Of a DNA stretch of 50,325 bases, positions 31,861 to 41,300 are shown piece after piece. The notes under the pieces were generated by a model that saw only the letters and a list, made by a program, of their open reading frames with translations, was not told the origin of the DNA and did no database searches. Position numbers and translations under genes: made by a program. Source of the stretch: an uncultured Gammaproteobacteria bacterium (GTDB taxonomy: Bacteria; Pseudomonadota; Gammaproteobacteria; HK1); assembly GCA_947258715.1 (NCBI GenBank), contig CAMYJH010000021.1:1-50325 (forward strand). The letters run 5' to 3'. Position 1 is the first letter of the stretch. Every line of letters starts with the position of its first letter.

Positions 31861-33051
31861 ATGCAAGAGATTGCCATAGTCATCATCGCCCTTGGCGGCC
31901 TCATGCTGCTTGGTCTCGTGACCGATCTGCTGGGTCGCCATACGCCGCTGCCACGCGTGACCTTACTGCTCGCGTTTGGATTCATCATCGGCCCGTCGGG
32001 CATCGCACTGTTGCCAGAGATTGAACCTCAGCTCTTCAATCTGCTTTCAAGCATCGCACTGGTGATGATCGGTTTCCTGATAGGCGGCACGCTGACGCTC
32101 TCGTCTTTGAAACACCACGGCGGACGGGTTCTCACCGTCTCCACCACCATGGTGATCGTGACTGCCGCCATCGTTGCGTTTGGTCTGATGTTGCTGGGTG
32201 TGCCCGTCGAGGTCGCCCTGCTGCTCGGCGGCATCGCGCCTGCCACGGATCCGGCGGCGACCGCCGACGTCGTGCACGAAACCAAAGCGAAGGGCCCGTT
32301 TTCCGAAACCCTTATTGGAATCGTGGCATTGGACGACGCCGGGGGCCTGATCGCATTCATTTTGATGCTGGCCACCGTCCACCTGATCAACGGCGATGCG
32401 GGGATAGCCGCGGTGTTACTCGGCGGCCTGTGGGAACTGGGTGGCGCGTTGATACTCGGTACGCTTCTCGGGATCCCAATGGCGTATCTGTCCGGTCGTG
32501 TGTCGGCGGGCGAGCCGCTTCAGGCGGAGGCTCTGGGGATGGTTTTTCTTTGTGGCGGACTCGCGCTGTGGCTGGAAGTCTCCTTTATCCTGGCGGCGAT
32601 GGTGATGGGCGCGGTGGTGACCAATCTGGCCCGTCACCACAGGCGCCCCTTTCATGCCATCGAGGGCATCGAGTGGCCGTTTCTGGTGTTGTTTTTCGTG
32701 CTGGCGGGCGCCTCTCTGCAGATCGACGCCCTGTGGCTGGCCGGTATGGGGTTCGTCGGCTACCTGGTGCTGCGGGTGCTCGGGCGTTTGCTCGGAGCCT
32801 GGCTCGGCGGCGCGATCTGCCGTGACGAGCCCGCGCAGCGGTGGTGGATGGGGCTAGCCATGCTGCCCCAGGCGGGCGTCGCCCTGGGGATGGCGCTGGT
32901 CGCAATGCAGCGTCTTCCTAGCCTGGGAGAAATCATCGTCCCCGTGGTTGTCGGCGCCACCGTGATCTTCGAACTCGTCGGACCCGTTTTCACGCGTCTT
33001 GCGCTCCGCCGAGTAGGCGAAGCGGAGGGGACATTCAGAGTTAGTAAGTGA
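31861..33051 (+). CDS. Cation:proton antiporter (CPA superfamily)
   Basis: 396 residues with about twelve transmembrane helices. Two signature motifs of CPA exchangers are visible: ATDPAATADVV (Thr129-Asp130, the unwound helix 4) and ALDDAGG (Asp158-Asp159, the ion-binding pair of helix 5). No C-terminal Rossmann (KTN/RCK) domain is present, so it is a short Na+(K+)/H+ antiporter. The last residues (EGTFRVSK) and the TGA stop come from the left arm of repeat copy 7. The palindromic repeat copy 6 precedes the start by 21 bp and would form a hairpin in the leader. Confidence 0.88.
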   Translation: MQEIAIVIIALGGLMLLGLVTDLLGRHTPLPRVTLLLAFGFIIGPSGIALLPEIEPQLFNLLSSIALVMIGFLIGGTLTLSSLKHHGGRVLTVSTTMVIVTAAIVAFGLMLLGVPVEVALLLGGIAPATDPAATADVVHETKAKGPFSETLIGIVALDDAGGLIAFILMLATVHLINGDAGIAAVLLGGLWELGGALILGTLLGIPMAYLSGRVSAGEPLQAEALGMVFLCGGLALWLEVSFILAAMVMGAVVTNLARHHRRPFHAIEGIEWPFLVLFFVLAGASLQIDALWLAGMGFVGYLVLRVLGRLLGAWLGGAICRDEPAQRWWMGLAMLPQAGVALGMALVAMQRLPSLGEIIVPVVVGATVIFELVGPVFTRLALRRVGEAEGTFRVSK

Positions 33052-33117
33052 CTGAAGCTAGGCGTACACGTCTGCGCAGAACTCGAAAATCAGTGACTTA
33101 CGAACTCCGAATGTCCC
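33027..33117. repeat. Palindromic repeat copy 7 (subfamily B)
   Basis: GGGGACATTCAGAGTTAGTA begins inside the last codons of the antiporter and the right arm ends at 33117, ten bases from the DUF2845 stop. It is in a convergent gap. Confidence 0.9.
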
Positions 33118-33127
33118 TGGATTTCCT

Positions 33128-33478
33128 TTAGGTGCAAGGACTCCGCCATTCTCGCTTGGGTCCGGCAGCACCTGAGCTGACATCCGCTACCTGACCATCG
33201 ACGACGGTCACGACCTTCTTTACGCGGCCAAAAGCGCGCTGGTAGCTCCATATTTCAATGTTGACGCTGCCGTGGTAGCACCGCTCCCCCAACTTGCCGC
33301 CGTTCTTGAAAAGCTTGGCTTCCTTCTCAATCGAAGCAGGCTTTCCGCAGAAAGTCCTGACCTGATCGGCGGAATCTCCCGCCTGGATCACTTTGCTTCC
33401 ACAAGTCAACGCGGCGGCGGACGCCGCCCCCGGTATGCCAAGGGCCAGGAGGAATGCCAAGATCAACCCTTGTTTCAT
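33128..33478 (-). CDS. DUF2845 secreted protein, paralogue 2
   Basis: 116 residues from ATG 33478. A signal peptide (LILAFLLALGIPGAASA) precedes the mature ALTCGSKVIQAGDSADQVRT. The same DUF2845 pattern as paralogue 1 at 27371 is seen: FCGKPASIEKEAKLF, GERCYHGSVNIEIWSYQRAF and a C-terminal EWRSPCT. Four cysteines suggest two disulphides. The longer frame would start at GTG 33484; the ATG has GGGAG at 10 bases. A palindromic repeat lies about ten bases after the stop, as for paralogue 1. Confidence 0.8.
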   Translation of the reverse strand: MKQGLILAFLLALGIPGAASAAALTCGSKVIQAGDSADQVRTFCGKPASIEKEAKLFKNGGKLGERCYHGSVNIEIWSYQRAFGRVKKVVTVVDGQVADVSSGAAGPKREWRSPCT

Positions 33479-33545
33479 CAGCACGAATCTCCCACAGGAT
33501 TTACATCAAGTATAGCGGGGCCGGCGCGCCGATTTGGGTGGCCGA

Positions 33546-33636
33546 GGGGACATTCAGAGTTCGTAAGTAACTGAAGCTGCGCCTACACGGCTGCGCAAAA
33601 TCGGAAAATCAGTAGCTTACGAACTCTGAATGTCCC
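33546..33636. repeat. Palindromic repeat copy 8 (subfamily B)
   Basis: Near-perfect arms: GGGGACATTCAGAGTTCGTA at the left and its complement at the right, with ACTGA/TCAGT closing the arms. The copy supplies the last codons and stop of the acyl-CoA ligase gene (33617-33636). Confidence 0.92.
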
Positions 33637-35287
33637 TCTTAAGTACCTCCAGCCTCCCCTGCTCTGCCAACTCCCGCAATGCTACCTTGCGCACCTTGCC
33701 GCTGGAGGTCATGGGAAAGTCATCCACTGAATACCATTTCGCGGGCACCTTGAACTTCGCGATTGCCGTCGCGCAATGTTCAGCCAAAGCCGATGCTTCC
33801 AACGGCTCCCGCAACTTGACCGCCGCCGCCACCACCTCGCCGTAATAGCGATCCTTGACCCCGAACACCGCAACTTCCGAAACACAAGGATGCGTCCTCA
33901 AAAGATTCTCGATCTCCACCGGATAGATATTCTCGCCGCCGCGAATGATGAGATCGCGCAGTCGCCCACCCGCAATCACCAGCCTCCCGTCAGGATCCAA
34001 ATAACCCAAGTCGCCGGTCTTCAGCCAGCCGTCTTCGGTAATCGTTTCGGCGGTGGCCTTTTCATCGTCGAAATAGCCGCGCATCACCATCGCCCCGCGG
34101 GCCTCGATCTGTCCGGTCTCTCCGGCAGAAAGCACCTTGCCGGAAGCAACGTCGGTGATGCGCACCGCGTAGCCCTCCAGCGGCTCGCCTGCAGTCTCGA
34201 ATCGCTTCGGGTCGTCGAAGCGCGGGCAGGCGATCAGGGTCGAGGATTCGGTTTGCCCGTAAACCTGAACCACGTTGGGGATGGGAAAGCTTTCCGCGCA
34301 GCGGCGCAAAATTTCCGCATCCGTGTCCGCGCCGCCGCAGGTGCCGGTGCGAAGGCTGGACAAGTCATGGCGCCCGCGCTCGGGGTGCTCCAGCATGGCA
34401 AGGTAGGAAGTCGGCACGCCGGTGAGGACCGTGCAGCGCTCGCCTTCGATGATCTGAAACATGAGTTCGGGATCGAAATGCGATACGCCCACGTAGCAGG
34501 CGCCCGTCTGGAGACAGCCGAGCAGGTTCATGATACAGCCCGCGCAGTGAAACAGCGGAATGATGGAGGTCCACCTGTCCGTTGGCTTCAAACCCAGCCG
34601 CGACGCCGTACCCCATGCATTTTTGAGCATTCCCTCGTGGGTCAGCAACGCCCCTTTGGGAAAGCCCGTGGTACCGGAGGTGTACTGAAGCGACGCGACA
34701 TCGCCGGGCTTCACCTCGGGCAATCGATCCGGCGGCGCAGACTCGAGCAGCTCCGAATACGACGAGCACCCCGGTGCCTTTTCGTCAAAAAGCACTACGA
34801 ATTCGAGCGACGGCAGCGAAGCCCGAAGCGCATCAACGTGAGCCAGATACTCGTTGCAGCGAAAGCGCGGCGAGAGGACGATAGCTCTCGCCCGGGACTG
34901 CTCCAAAACAAACTTCAGATCGTGTCGACGATAGTGCGTGTTCAACGGCACGAGCACCGCCCCCATCAGCGCCGCCGCCCCCTGCACCACCGGCCACTCA
35001 ACGCGGTTCTCGGCCAGAAGCGCCAGGTGATCGCCGGGTCGAAGCCCGAGCGACATCAGACCGCCGGCGAGGCGGAGGGAGTAGGCGTGCCAGTCGGAGA
35101 AGGTCAGGGTTTGGCTGCTTTCGGGGAAGCGGAGCGCGATGGCTTCACTACCCCGTTTCGCCATCCAGGCAAGCGCGTCTGCGGAGGTGAAAAAGAAAGG
35201 ATTCAAGCTTCGGGTTTCGCCGACCTGGCTCCAGAGCAGATAGTTTAAGGCACAACTCCGCCAGATAAATAAGGAGTCGCTTAGCAA
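33617..35287 (-). CDS. AMP-dependent acyl-CoA synthetase/ligase
   Basis: 556 residues in the longest reading (TTG 35287); the true start may lie further in, and the first 25 residues are not family-like. ANL superfamily motifs are clear: the P-loop YTSGTTGFPKGALLTHEG, VYGQTES (A5-type), YLDPDGRLVIAGGRLRDLII with the hinge Asp/Arg region, and the catalytic lysine region SSGKVRKVALREL near the C-terminus. It activates a carboxylate (probably a fatty or aromatic acid) as acyl-AMP and then a CoA ester. The C-terminus ends RDIQSS, read from the arm of repeat copy 8. Confidence 0.9.
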   Translation of the reverse strand: MLSDSLFIWRSCALNYLLWSQVGETRSLNPFFFTSADALAWMAKRGSEAIALRFPESSQTLTFSDWHAYSLRLAGGLMSLGLRPGDHLALLAENRVEWPVVQGAAALMGAVLVPLNTHYRRHDLKFVLEQSRARAIVLSPRFRCNEYLAHVDALRASLPSLEFVVLFDEKAPGCSSYSELLESAPPDRLPEVKPGDVASLQYTSGTTGFPKGALLTHEGMLKNAWGTASRLGLKPTDRWTSIIPLFHCAGCIMNLLGCLQTGACYVGVSHFDPELMFQIIEGERCTVLTGVPTSYLAMLEHPERGRHDLSSLRTGTCGGADTDAEILRRCAESFPIPNVVQVYGQTESSTLIACPRFDDPKRFETAGEPLEGYAVRITDVASGKVLSAGETGQIEARGAMVMRGYFDDEKATAETITEDGWLKTGDLGYLDPDGRLVIAGGRLRDLIIRGGENIYPVEIENLLRTHPCVSEVAVFGVKDRYYGEVVAAAVKLREPLEASALAEHCATAIAKFKVPAKWYSVDDFPMTSSGKVRKVALRELAEQGRLEVLKRDIQSS

Positions 35288-35871
35288 TGACGATGACTCG
35301 CAATTGTCACCGCCTCGTTTTCTAGCGACGCCTTTTATATAGAAGTTGCGAAAGTCGGCAGCATGCTCATAGGTACCAAGATGCGGATCGGTATTCGCTG
35401 CCCACTAAGCAGACTGCGCCGATCGATGGGTTACCAGGGAAAAATGTCGCCATGGAACTGGTGGACGAAGGCAGTTATCCTTCCCAGACTCTCCGCTCGA
35501 TGCGGGGTGCTGCCTCCGGCCGTCGGGGCCGGACCGGATTCCGCAACGGTGGCGAAAGTACCGACCGGCACCTCTTCACGAAGCTTCGCCAGCGAGTCGT
35601 TCGTGTCCTTTGTTCTGGACGAATGCTTCGACCAGTAACTTTTCCATCACAGGCGCCGACAAGAAAATCGTATAGATTAAAAATGATCGCCACCCGCCCG
35701 AAATCGGCCGCGCAGGTGCTTAAGGCGATGACCGCCGTCCACCCCACCGCCCAGGTGATGGATTCAAAAGATGAGCCCAAGCGCCCGATGATTGAATGCC
35801 GTGAACAGACCCGGGATCAGTCGGCGCACCGTCCTGCGCGCGGCAGCAGGTGATCGATTCCCTTTCTTGAC
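35288..35871. other. Intergenic region with a possible membrane-protein remnant
   Basis: About 580 bp between the ligase and the cyclase gene. On the minus strand near 35640-35780 a frame reads ITWAVGWTAVIALSTCAADF then GRVAIIFNLYDFLVGA. This looks like a transmembrane protein piece; a neighbouring frame just upstream reads LFTAFNHRALGLIF, so it may be a frameshifted remnant. The rest shows nothing. No family is recognised. Confidence 0.3.
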
Positions 35872-38157
35872 ATGAGCAGGTGGCTGAAAGCGATCGCCGT
35901 TGGGCTGACGACGGGGCTTATCGGGTCACTGATCGGACTCACCCCCTTAGGCCACGAGTTCGAGCAGGACTTCGGACTCGCTTGGCTGTTCCGCACCCGC
36001 GGCCCGGTCACGGCACCACCGGAAGTGGTCATAGTTGCCATCGACTTTAATACCGCCGCGAAGCTCACCGAGATCCTCCCAGGCTACGGCATCCGGAATC
36101 GTTTGAACCCCTTACCTCGTGACTGGCCGCGCTCAGTTCACGCCAAGCTCCTCGAAGGGTTGACGCGGCTCGGCGCCTCGGTGGTGGTCTTCGACATGGA
36201 CTTCAACCGTTCCAAGGACGAACAGGACGATCGCGTGTTTGCCGACGCGATCGCGCGCTCAGAGCGGGTAATTCTGTTCGAACGCTTAACCGGAAAACGG
36301 CAGCCGCTCCTCGGAAAAGACGGCAAATCGCAGGGATGGCTGTGGGTGGAACAGAGTGTGCCAGCCCTTCCCATGTTCGCCGACGCGGCCCGGGGCTCAG
36401 TACCGTTCCCCCTTCCCAAGCTCGACGAGGCGCTCTACCAGTTCTGGGCTTTCAAACCCAGCGCAGGCGGCAGCGCCACCATGCCCGCGATGGCGCTTCA
36501 GTTCCTGGCGCTTCGCGACTACGAAATCTGGCGAGATTTGCTCGTAGCGGCCGGCGTTGCAAGCAAGGACCAGTTACCGATGAGCGCGGGCGATTTCTCC
36601 CGTCGCGGCGCATTACAGCAATTCATGCTGCAAATTCGACAAGCGTTCCTTAACGATCCGGCCGTCGCTCTCACGCTTTTCGCATGGCTCGAGAGCGACC
36701 AGGCTTTAGACCTGCCGCTCGACCGGCGCCGCATGTTGAGGGCACTGATCGAACTCTACTCCGGAGAGGTCAGCCGCTTTCTCAACTTTTACGGCCCACC
36801 CGGATCCGTACGCACGGTGCCATACCACCGCGTGGTCGCGGTCGGGCAAGGCGACGACAGCACGGACGGATTGAATCTCGCTGGAAAGGTGGTATTCGTC
36901 GGCTTCGCCGATCGTCACGATCCCGGACAACCGGATCGCTTCTATACCGTGTTCACCGGTGAGGACGGCGTTGATCTAAGCGGCGTGGAGATTGCGGCAA
37001 CGGCCTTCGCCAACCTGTTGACCCACAACACGGTGGGCGTCGCACCCACCGCGCTGACTGCAATTTGTCTGCTCGCGTTCGGCCTGATTGTCGGTGCCGT
37101 AGCCTACCGCTTCCCCGCCCACTATGCCGTCCCTGTCGCGATTCTCTTGGCCCTAAGCTACGCCATCGCCGTCCAGAGGACATTCAACCAAACCGGCTAC
37201 TGGCTCCCGCTCGCCATCCCCATGCTGGCGCAGCTTCCCCTCGCCCTGCTCATGGGTCTGCTCGGACAGTATCTTCTCGAGCGCCGGGAGAAGCAGCGCT
37301 TCAGCGAGGCGGTAAGCTACTACATTCCGGAAAACGTCGCCCGCGAGCTGGTGGACAAAGGTGTCAAGCCCGATGAAGCAAACAAGGTCGTGTACGCCGT
37401 CTGTCTTGCCACCGACATGGCGGGATTCACGACCCTGGGCGAGTCCATGCAGGCGGGGGAGCTGGCGACGTTCATGAACGATTACTTCGAGACCCTGGCG
37501 GAACCCCTGCAGCGAAACGGCGTCGACGTCACCGAATTTAGAGCGGACGCGATCATGTGCGCCTGGACTTCGGAATCCGAGTTACCCGACATGCATTTCA
37601 AAGCGGCGTCGGCCGCTCTAGACGCCGTCAACGCCGTGTCCATGTTCAGCCGGAAGCAACGCCGCGAGTTCATTCCGCGGATCGGCCTCGACGCGGGATG
37701 GGTCTACGTGGGTCACGCGGGCGGCGGCGGCCACTTCGTTTACAGCATCGTCGGCGACTCGGCCAACACCGCGGCCCGTGTGGAGGGGCTGAACAAGCAG
37801 CTCGGCACCTCTATCCTGGCAACCGAATCCGTAGTCGAAGGTCTCGACGCGCTGCTGCTTCGTCGCCTCGGCCACTTCGTTTTCGTAGGCAAGCAAGCGG
37901 CCACCTCCGTATTCGAGATCGTCGCTTACCGCGAGAGCGCCACCGCGCAACAGCTCGAGCTCTGCGGGCGATTTCACGAGGCCCTGACCGCCTTCGAAAA
38001 CGAGCGATGGCAGCATGCGGAGCAACTGTTCGGGCAGCTGCTCGAGGACTACTCCAACGATCGCCCGTCCGCGCTCTACCGGAATCGCTGCCGCGAGTAT
38101 GCGGCCCGTCCGCCGGAATTCCAGCCGCGCACCGCCATTCTGCTGGACACCAAGTAG
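35872..38157 (+). CDS. CHASE2-domain class III nucleotidyl cyclase
   Basis: 761 residues. An N-terminal helix leads to a periplasmic CHASE2 sensor domain (about 30-400; VVIVAIDFNTAAKL, VVVFDMDFNRSKDEQ, VVFVGFADRHD). Three or four transmembrane helices follow (about 385-475), then a cyclase homology domain (about 500-680). The metal-binding aspartates are Asp515 (TDMAGFT) and Asp559 (RADAIM). The C-terminal signature VGDSANTAARVEGLN is present, and a short TPR-like tail follows. The position where adenylate cyclases usually have Lys (four before Asp559) is Glu555, as in guanylate cyclases, so the nucleotide substrate is uncertain. It is followed 182 bp on by the FecR-TPR-barrel gene, the standard partner. 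Confidence 0.92.
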   Translation: MSRWLKAIAVGLTTGLIGSLIGLTPLGHEFEQDFGLAWLFRTRGPVTAPPEVVIVAIDFNTAAKLTEILPGYGIRNRLNPLPRDWPRSVHAKLLEGLTRLGASVVVFDMDFNRSKDEQDDRVFADAIARSERVILFERLTGKRQPLLGKDGKSQGWLWVEQSVPALPMFADAARGSVPFPLPKLDEALYQFWAFKPSAGGSATMPAMALQFLALRDYEIWRDLLVAAGVASKDQLPMSAGDFSRRGALQQFMLQIRQAFLNDPAVALTLFAWLESDQALDLPLDRRRMLRALIELYSGEVSRFLNFYGPPGSVRTVPYHRVVAVGQGDDSTDGLNLAGKVVFVGFADRHDPGQPDRFYTVFTGEDGVDLSGVEIAATAFANLLTHNTVGVAPTALTAICLLAFGLIVGAVAYRFPAHYAVPVAILLALSYAIAVQRTFNQTGYWLPLAIPMLAQLPLALLMGLLGQYLLERREKQRFSEAVSYYIPENVARELVDKGVKPDEANKVVYAVCLATDMAGFTTLGESMQAGELATFMNDYFETLAEPLQRNGVDVTEFRADAIMCAWTSESELPDMHFKAASAALDAVNAVSMFSRKQRREFIPRIGLDAGWVYVGHAGGGGHFVYSIVGDSANTAARVEGLNKQLGTSILATESVVEGLDALLLRRLGHFVFVGKQAATSVFEIVAYRESATAQQLELCGRFHEALTAFENERWQHAEQLFGQLLEDYSNDRPSALYRNRCREYAARPPEFQPRTAILLDTK

Positions 38158-38339
38158 CTAAAACCGGTCGTTGGCGCGCTGGGGGCAGCGCCTTCGGGGC
38201 TGATCCCCAATGTGCAAACCAACGCGTTTCAGTTAGGATTATTCGACCGTGAGCTCAAGCTTCCCGGTCGTTCCCGCAAGCTGTCACCCGACGGCGCCAT
38301 AAAAGCACAGAAGAACACGCGGGTTCTTTAGGAGGGATA

Positions 38340-41300
38340 ATGGCCTCGAGAACGGTGAAACGCGCCTTTGGCGCGCTACTGGTTCTGTTTTCGCTCGGCT
38401 GGCACCCCGCCGTCCCAGCACAACCCTGCGAGCCCGTCGTCGGTCGTTTCGTTTCCATCGAAGGCAAGGTGGAGCTGCAGCGCGCCGGAGCCGCGAGCTG
38501 GGAACCGGCTTCGCTCAATGCACCGATTTGCCAGCAGGACACCCTGCGCGCAGGTCGCCACAGCCGCGCGGCCATCGCTTTGATCAACGATGCAATATTG
38601 CGGCTGGATGAAGGCACGACGCTGCGCCTTGTTAACATCACCGGCGTGGCGGAAGAGCCCTCCCTGCTCGATCTCCTGCGGGGCGCGATCAAGTCTTTCA
38701 GCCGCAAGCCCCGACTCATTAAGGTCACCTCTCCTTATCTCAACGGCGCCATCGAGGGCACGGAGTTTCAGCTCCAGGTGCTGAACGACACCGCCACCTT
38801 GACGGTACTCGAGGGTCTCGTGCGCGCCGAAAATCCGCAAGGCGGCGTGCTCGTCGCCGCGGGACAGGCGGCGACGGCAACGCGGGGCTCGGCGCCTGAG
38901 CTCCGCACCCTGGTCAGGCCCCGGGATGCCGTTCAGTGGACGCTTTACTATCCGCCCGTGTTCGCAGCCCTGGGCGGGGCCGTGAGCGCGGCTCAAGAGG
39001 AGTCGTCGGCATTCGCCGGTGCCTTGACGAACGCGGCCCGCGGAAACGTCGGCGATGCCATTGTCGAGCTCGAGCGCACGCCGGAAGCGAACCGAGGCGG
39101 CAGTTTTCATGCGTTCCGTGCCGCTTTGCTGTTGTCCGTCGGCCAGGCGCAGGCGGCAACCGCCGACATCGACCGCGCCATCGCGCTCGCCCCGGACGAG
39201 GGGCTTGCCTATGCGCTTCGATCGGTGCTCAACGTCGTATCGAACCGCCGCGCCGAGGCCCTGGCAGACGGCCAGCGCGCCGTCGACCTGAGCCCCTCGC
39301 CCGCGGCCCGAGTCGCGCTTTCCTATGCCCAGCAGGCCGGGTTCCAGCTGGAAGCCGCCCGGAACACCTTGCTCGCAGCGGTCGAGGCTCATCCCGAAAA
39401 TGCGCTCGCCTGGGCCCGCCTGGGCGAGCTGCATCTGATGCTGGGCGAGCGGCGACGGGCCAACGAAGCAGCCGCCACCGCGAAGCGGCTCGCCCCGAAT
39501 CTCGCCCGAACCCAGCTCGTGCTCGGCTATGCGGCGCTGGCGGCGTTTCGCAAAACGGAGGCGCGCGCGGCCTTCGATCGCGCAATCGAGCTCAGCTCCG
39601 CCGACCCGCTGGCACATCTTGGACTCGGCGTGACGGAAATCAGCCAAGGACGTCTGACCGAGGGCCGCCAGCGCATCGAGGTGGCGGTGGGACTGGACTC
39701 GAACAGCGCGCTGCTGCGCGCTTACCTGGGCAAAGCTTATTTCGAGGAGAAGCGCGGGCCGCTTGACAGCGAGCAGTACGCTATCGCCAAGGGTCTAGAT
39801 CCGCTGGATCCCACCGCCTATCTCTACGACGCCATCGCCAAACAGACCACCAACCGGCCGGTGGAGGCGCTTGACGATCTCGAAGCCTCCATCGAGCGTA
39901 ACGACAACCGGGCCGTGTACCGAGGACGGCTATTGCTGGACGAGGACCGGGCCGCGCGGGGCACCAGCCTCGCACGGGTTTACGACAACCTCGGATTCGA
40001 CCGGCTCGGGATCAAAGAGTCGGCGGAGTCCCTCGCCACCGATCCCACCAATGCATCGGCTCACCGCTTTCTGTCGGACACCTACCGCGCCCAGCCGCGG
40101 CGCGAGATCGCGCGCGTGAGCGAGTTGCTCCAAGCGCAGATGCTGCAGGACATCAACATCAACCCGATTCAGCCGAGCATCGCGTCCACCAGTCTCAGCA
40201 TCGTGACTTCAGGCGGCCCCACTGCGGCAGGCTTCAACGAGTTCACCCCATTGTTCGAGCAGAACAGGGGGCAGCTCAACGTCTCCGGATTTCTGGGCGA
40301 TAACCACACCCGCGGCGGCGAGGCGGTGCTTTCGGGTGTCTTCGACAACCTATCGCTCAGCGCCGGCGGGTTCCGCTTCAACAGCGACGGCTTTCGCGAG
40401 AACAACGATCTGGAACATCGCATCGCCAACGCCTACGCCCAGGTAGCGCTTACTCCCTCAGTAAACATCCAGGCCGAGTTCCGGCATCGGGAAACGGAGC
40501 ATGGCGATATCTTCATGAACTTCGATCCCGACGGCTTCGATCCGTTTCGCCGGGTCGAGGACGAGGAGGATGTGCAACGCTATGGCCTTCGGGTAAGCCC
40601 CAGCGAGCACTCCACGTTGCTGCTGTCGGCGATTTTTTCCGATAGGGAGGCCACGAGAACGAGCCGTACCGCTATCCCGCCGCAAACGCCGGTGGTGGGT
40701 GGCGAAACGATAGAAAAACAGCCGACAGATAGCGATTCTGAGCAGTACGAAGCTCTCTATGCCTTCAAATCGGAGCGTTTCAATCTGATTTCGGGGGGCG
40801 CATATTCGCGGGTGGAGCTCAGCGAATCTGTTTTCTCGACTACCACGCTTAATATCGACCCGCCGCCAATTCCGGCTCGACTGTGTGACTTCGGACCTCC
40901 GATTGGCGTGGTGGTTATTCCTGACCCCCCCGGGTGCCCGCCCTTTGCCATCGACCTAGGGCCCACCAGCATCGATCCGCCACCCTCGACTTCGACCAGC
41001 TCGCAGAGCTTCAACCTTGACTCCAACGCGGACGATTACCGCGGCTACGCGTATGCGAACGTAGAAGCGTTGCCGTCGCTTGTCGCCACCGTCGGGATCG
41101 GCTACACGGACTTCGAGGATCGCTTCGGCGACTTCGAGCGGTGGACCCCCAAGCTCGGGCTGCAGTGGGACCTGACCGATACGCTACGGCTGCGCGGCGC
41201 GTATTTCAAGGTCGTCAAACCGGTGCTCGCCAGCAACCGCCTGCTCGAGCCCACCCAGGTGGCCGGGTTCAACCAGTTCTTCGACGACGGCAACGCCACG

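Noticed and set aside
19842..33636. CRISPR array, considered because of the regularly recurring repeat
   Set aside because: Copies are kilobases apart, are long inverted repeats rather than short direct repeats with uniform spacers, and no cas gene is present.
33776..35248. Plus-strand open frame of 490 codons across the acyl-CoA ligase gene
   Set aside because: Antisense to an unmistakable ANL enzyme, with low-complexity composition and no ribosome binding site.
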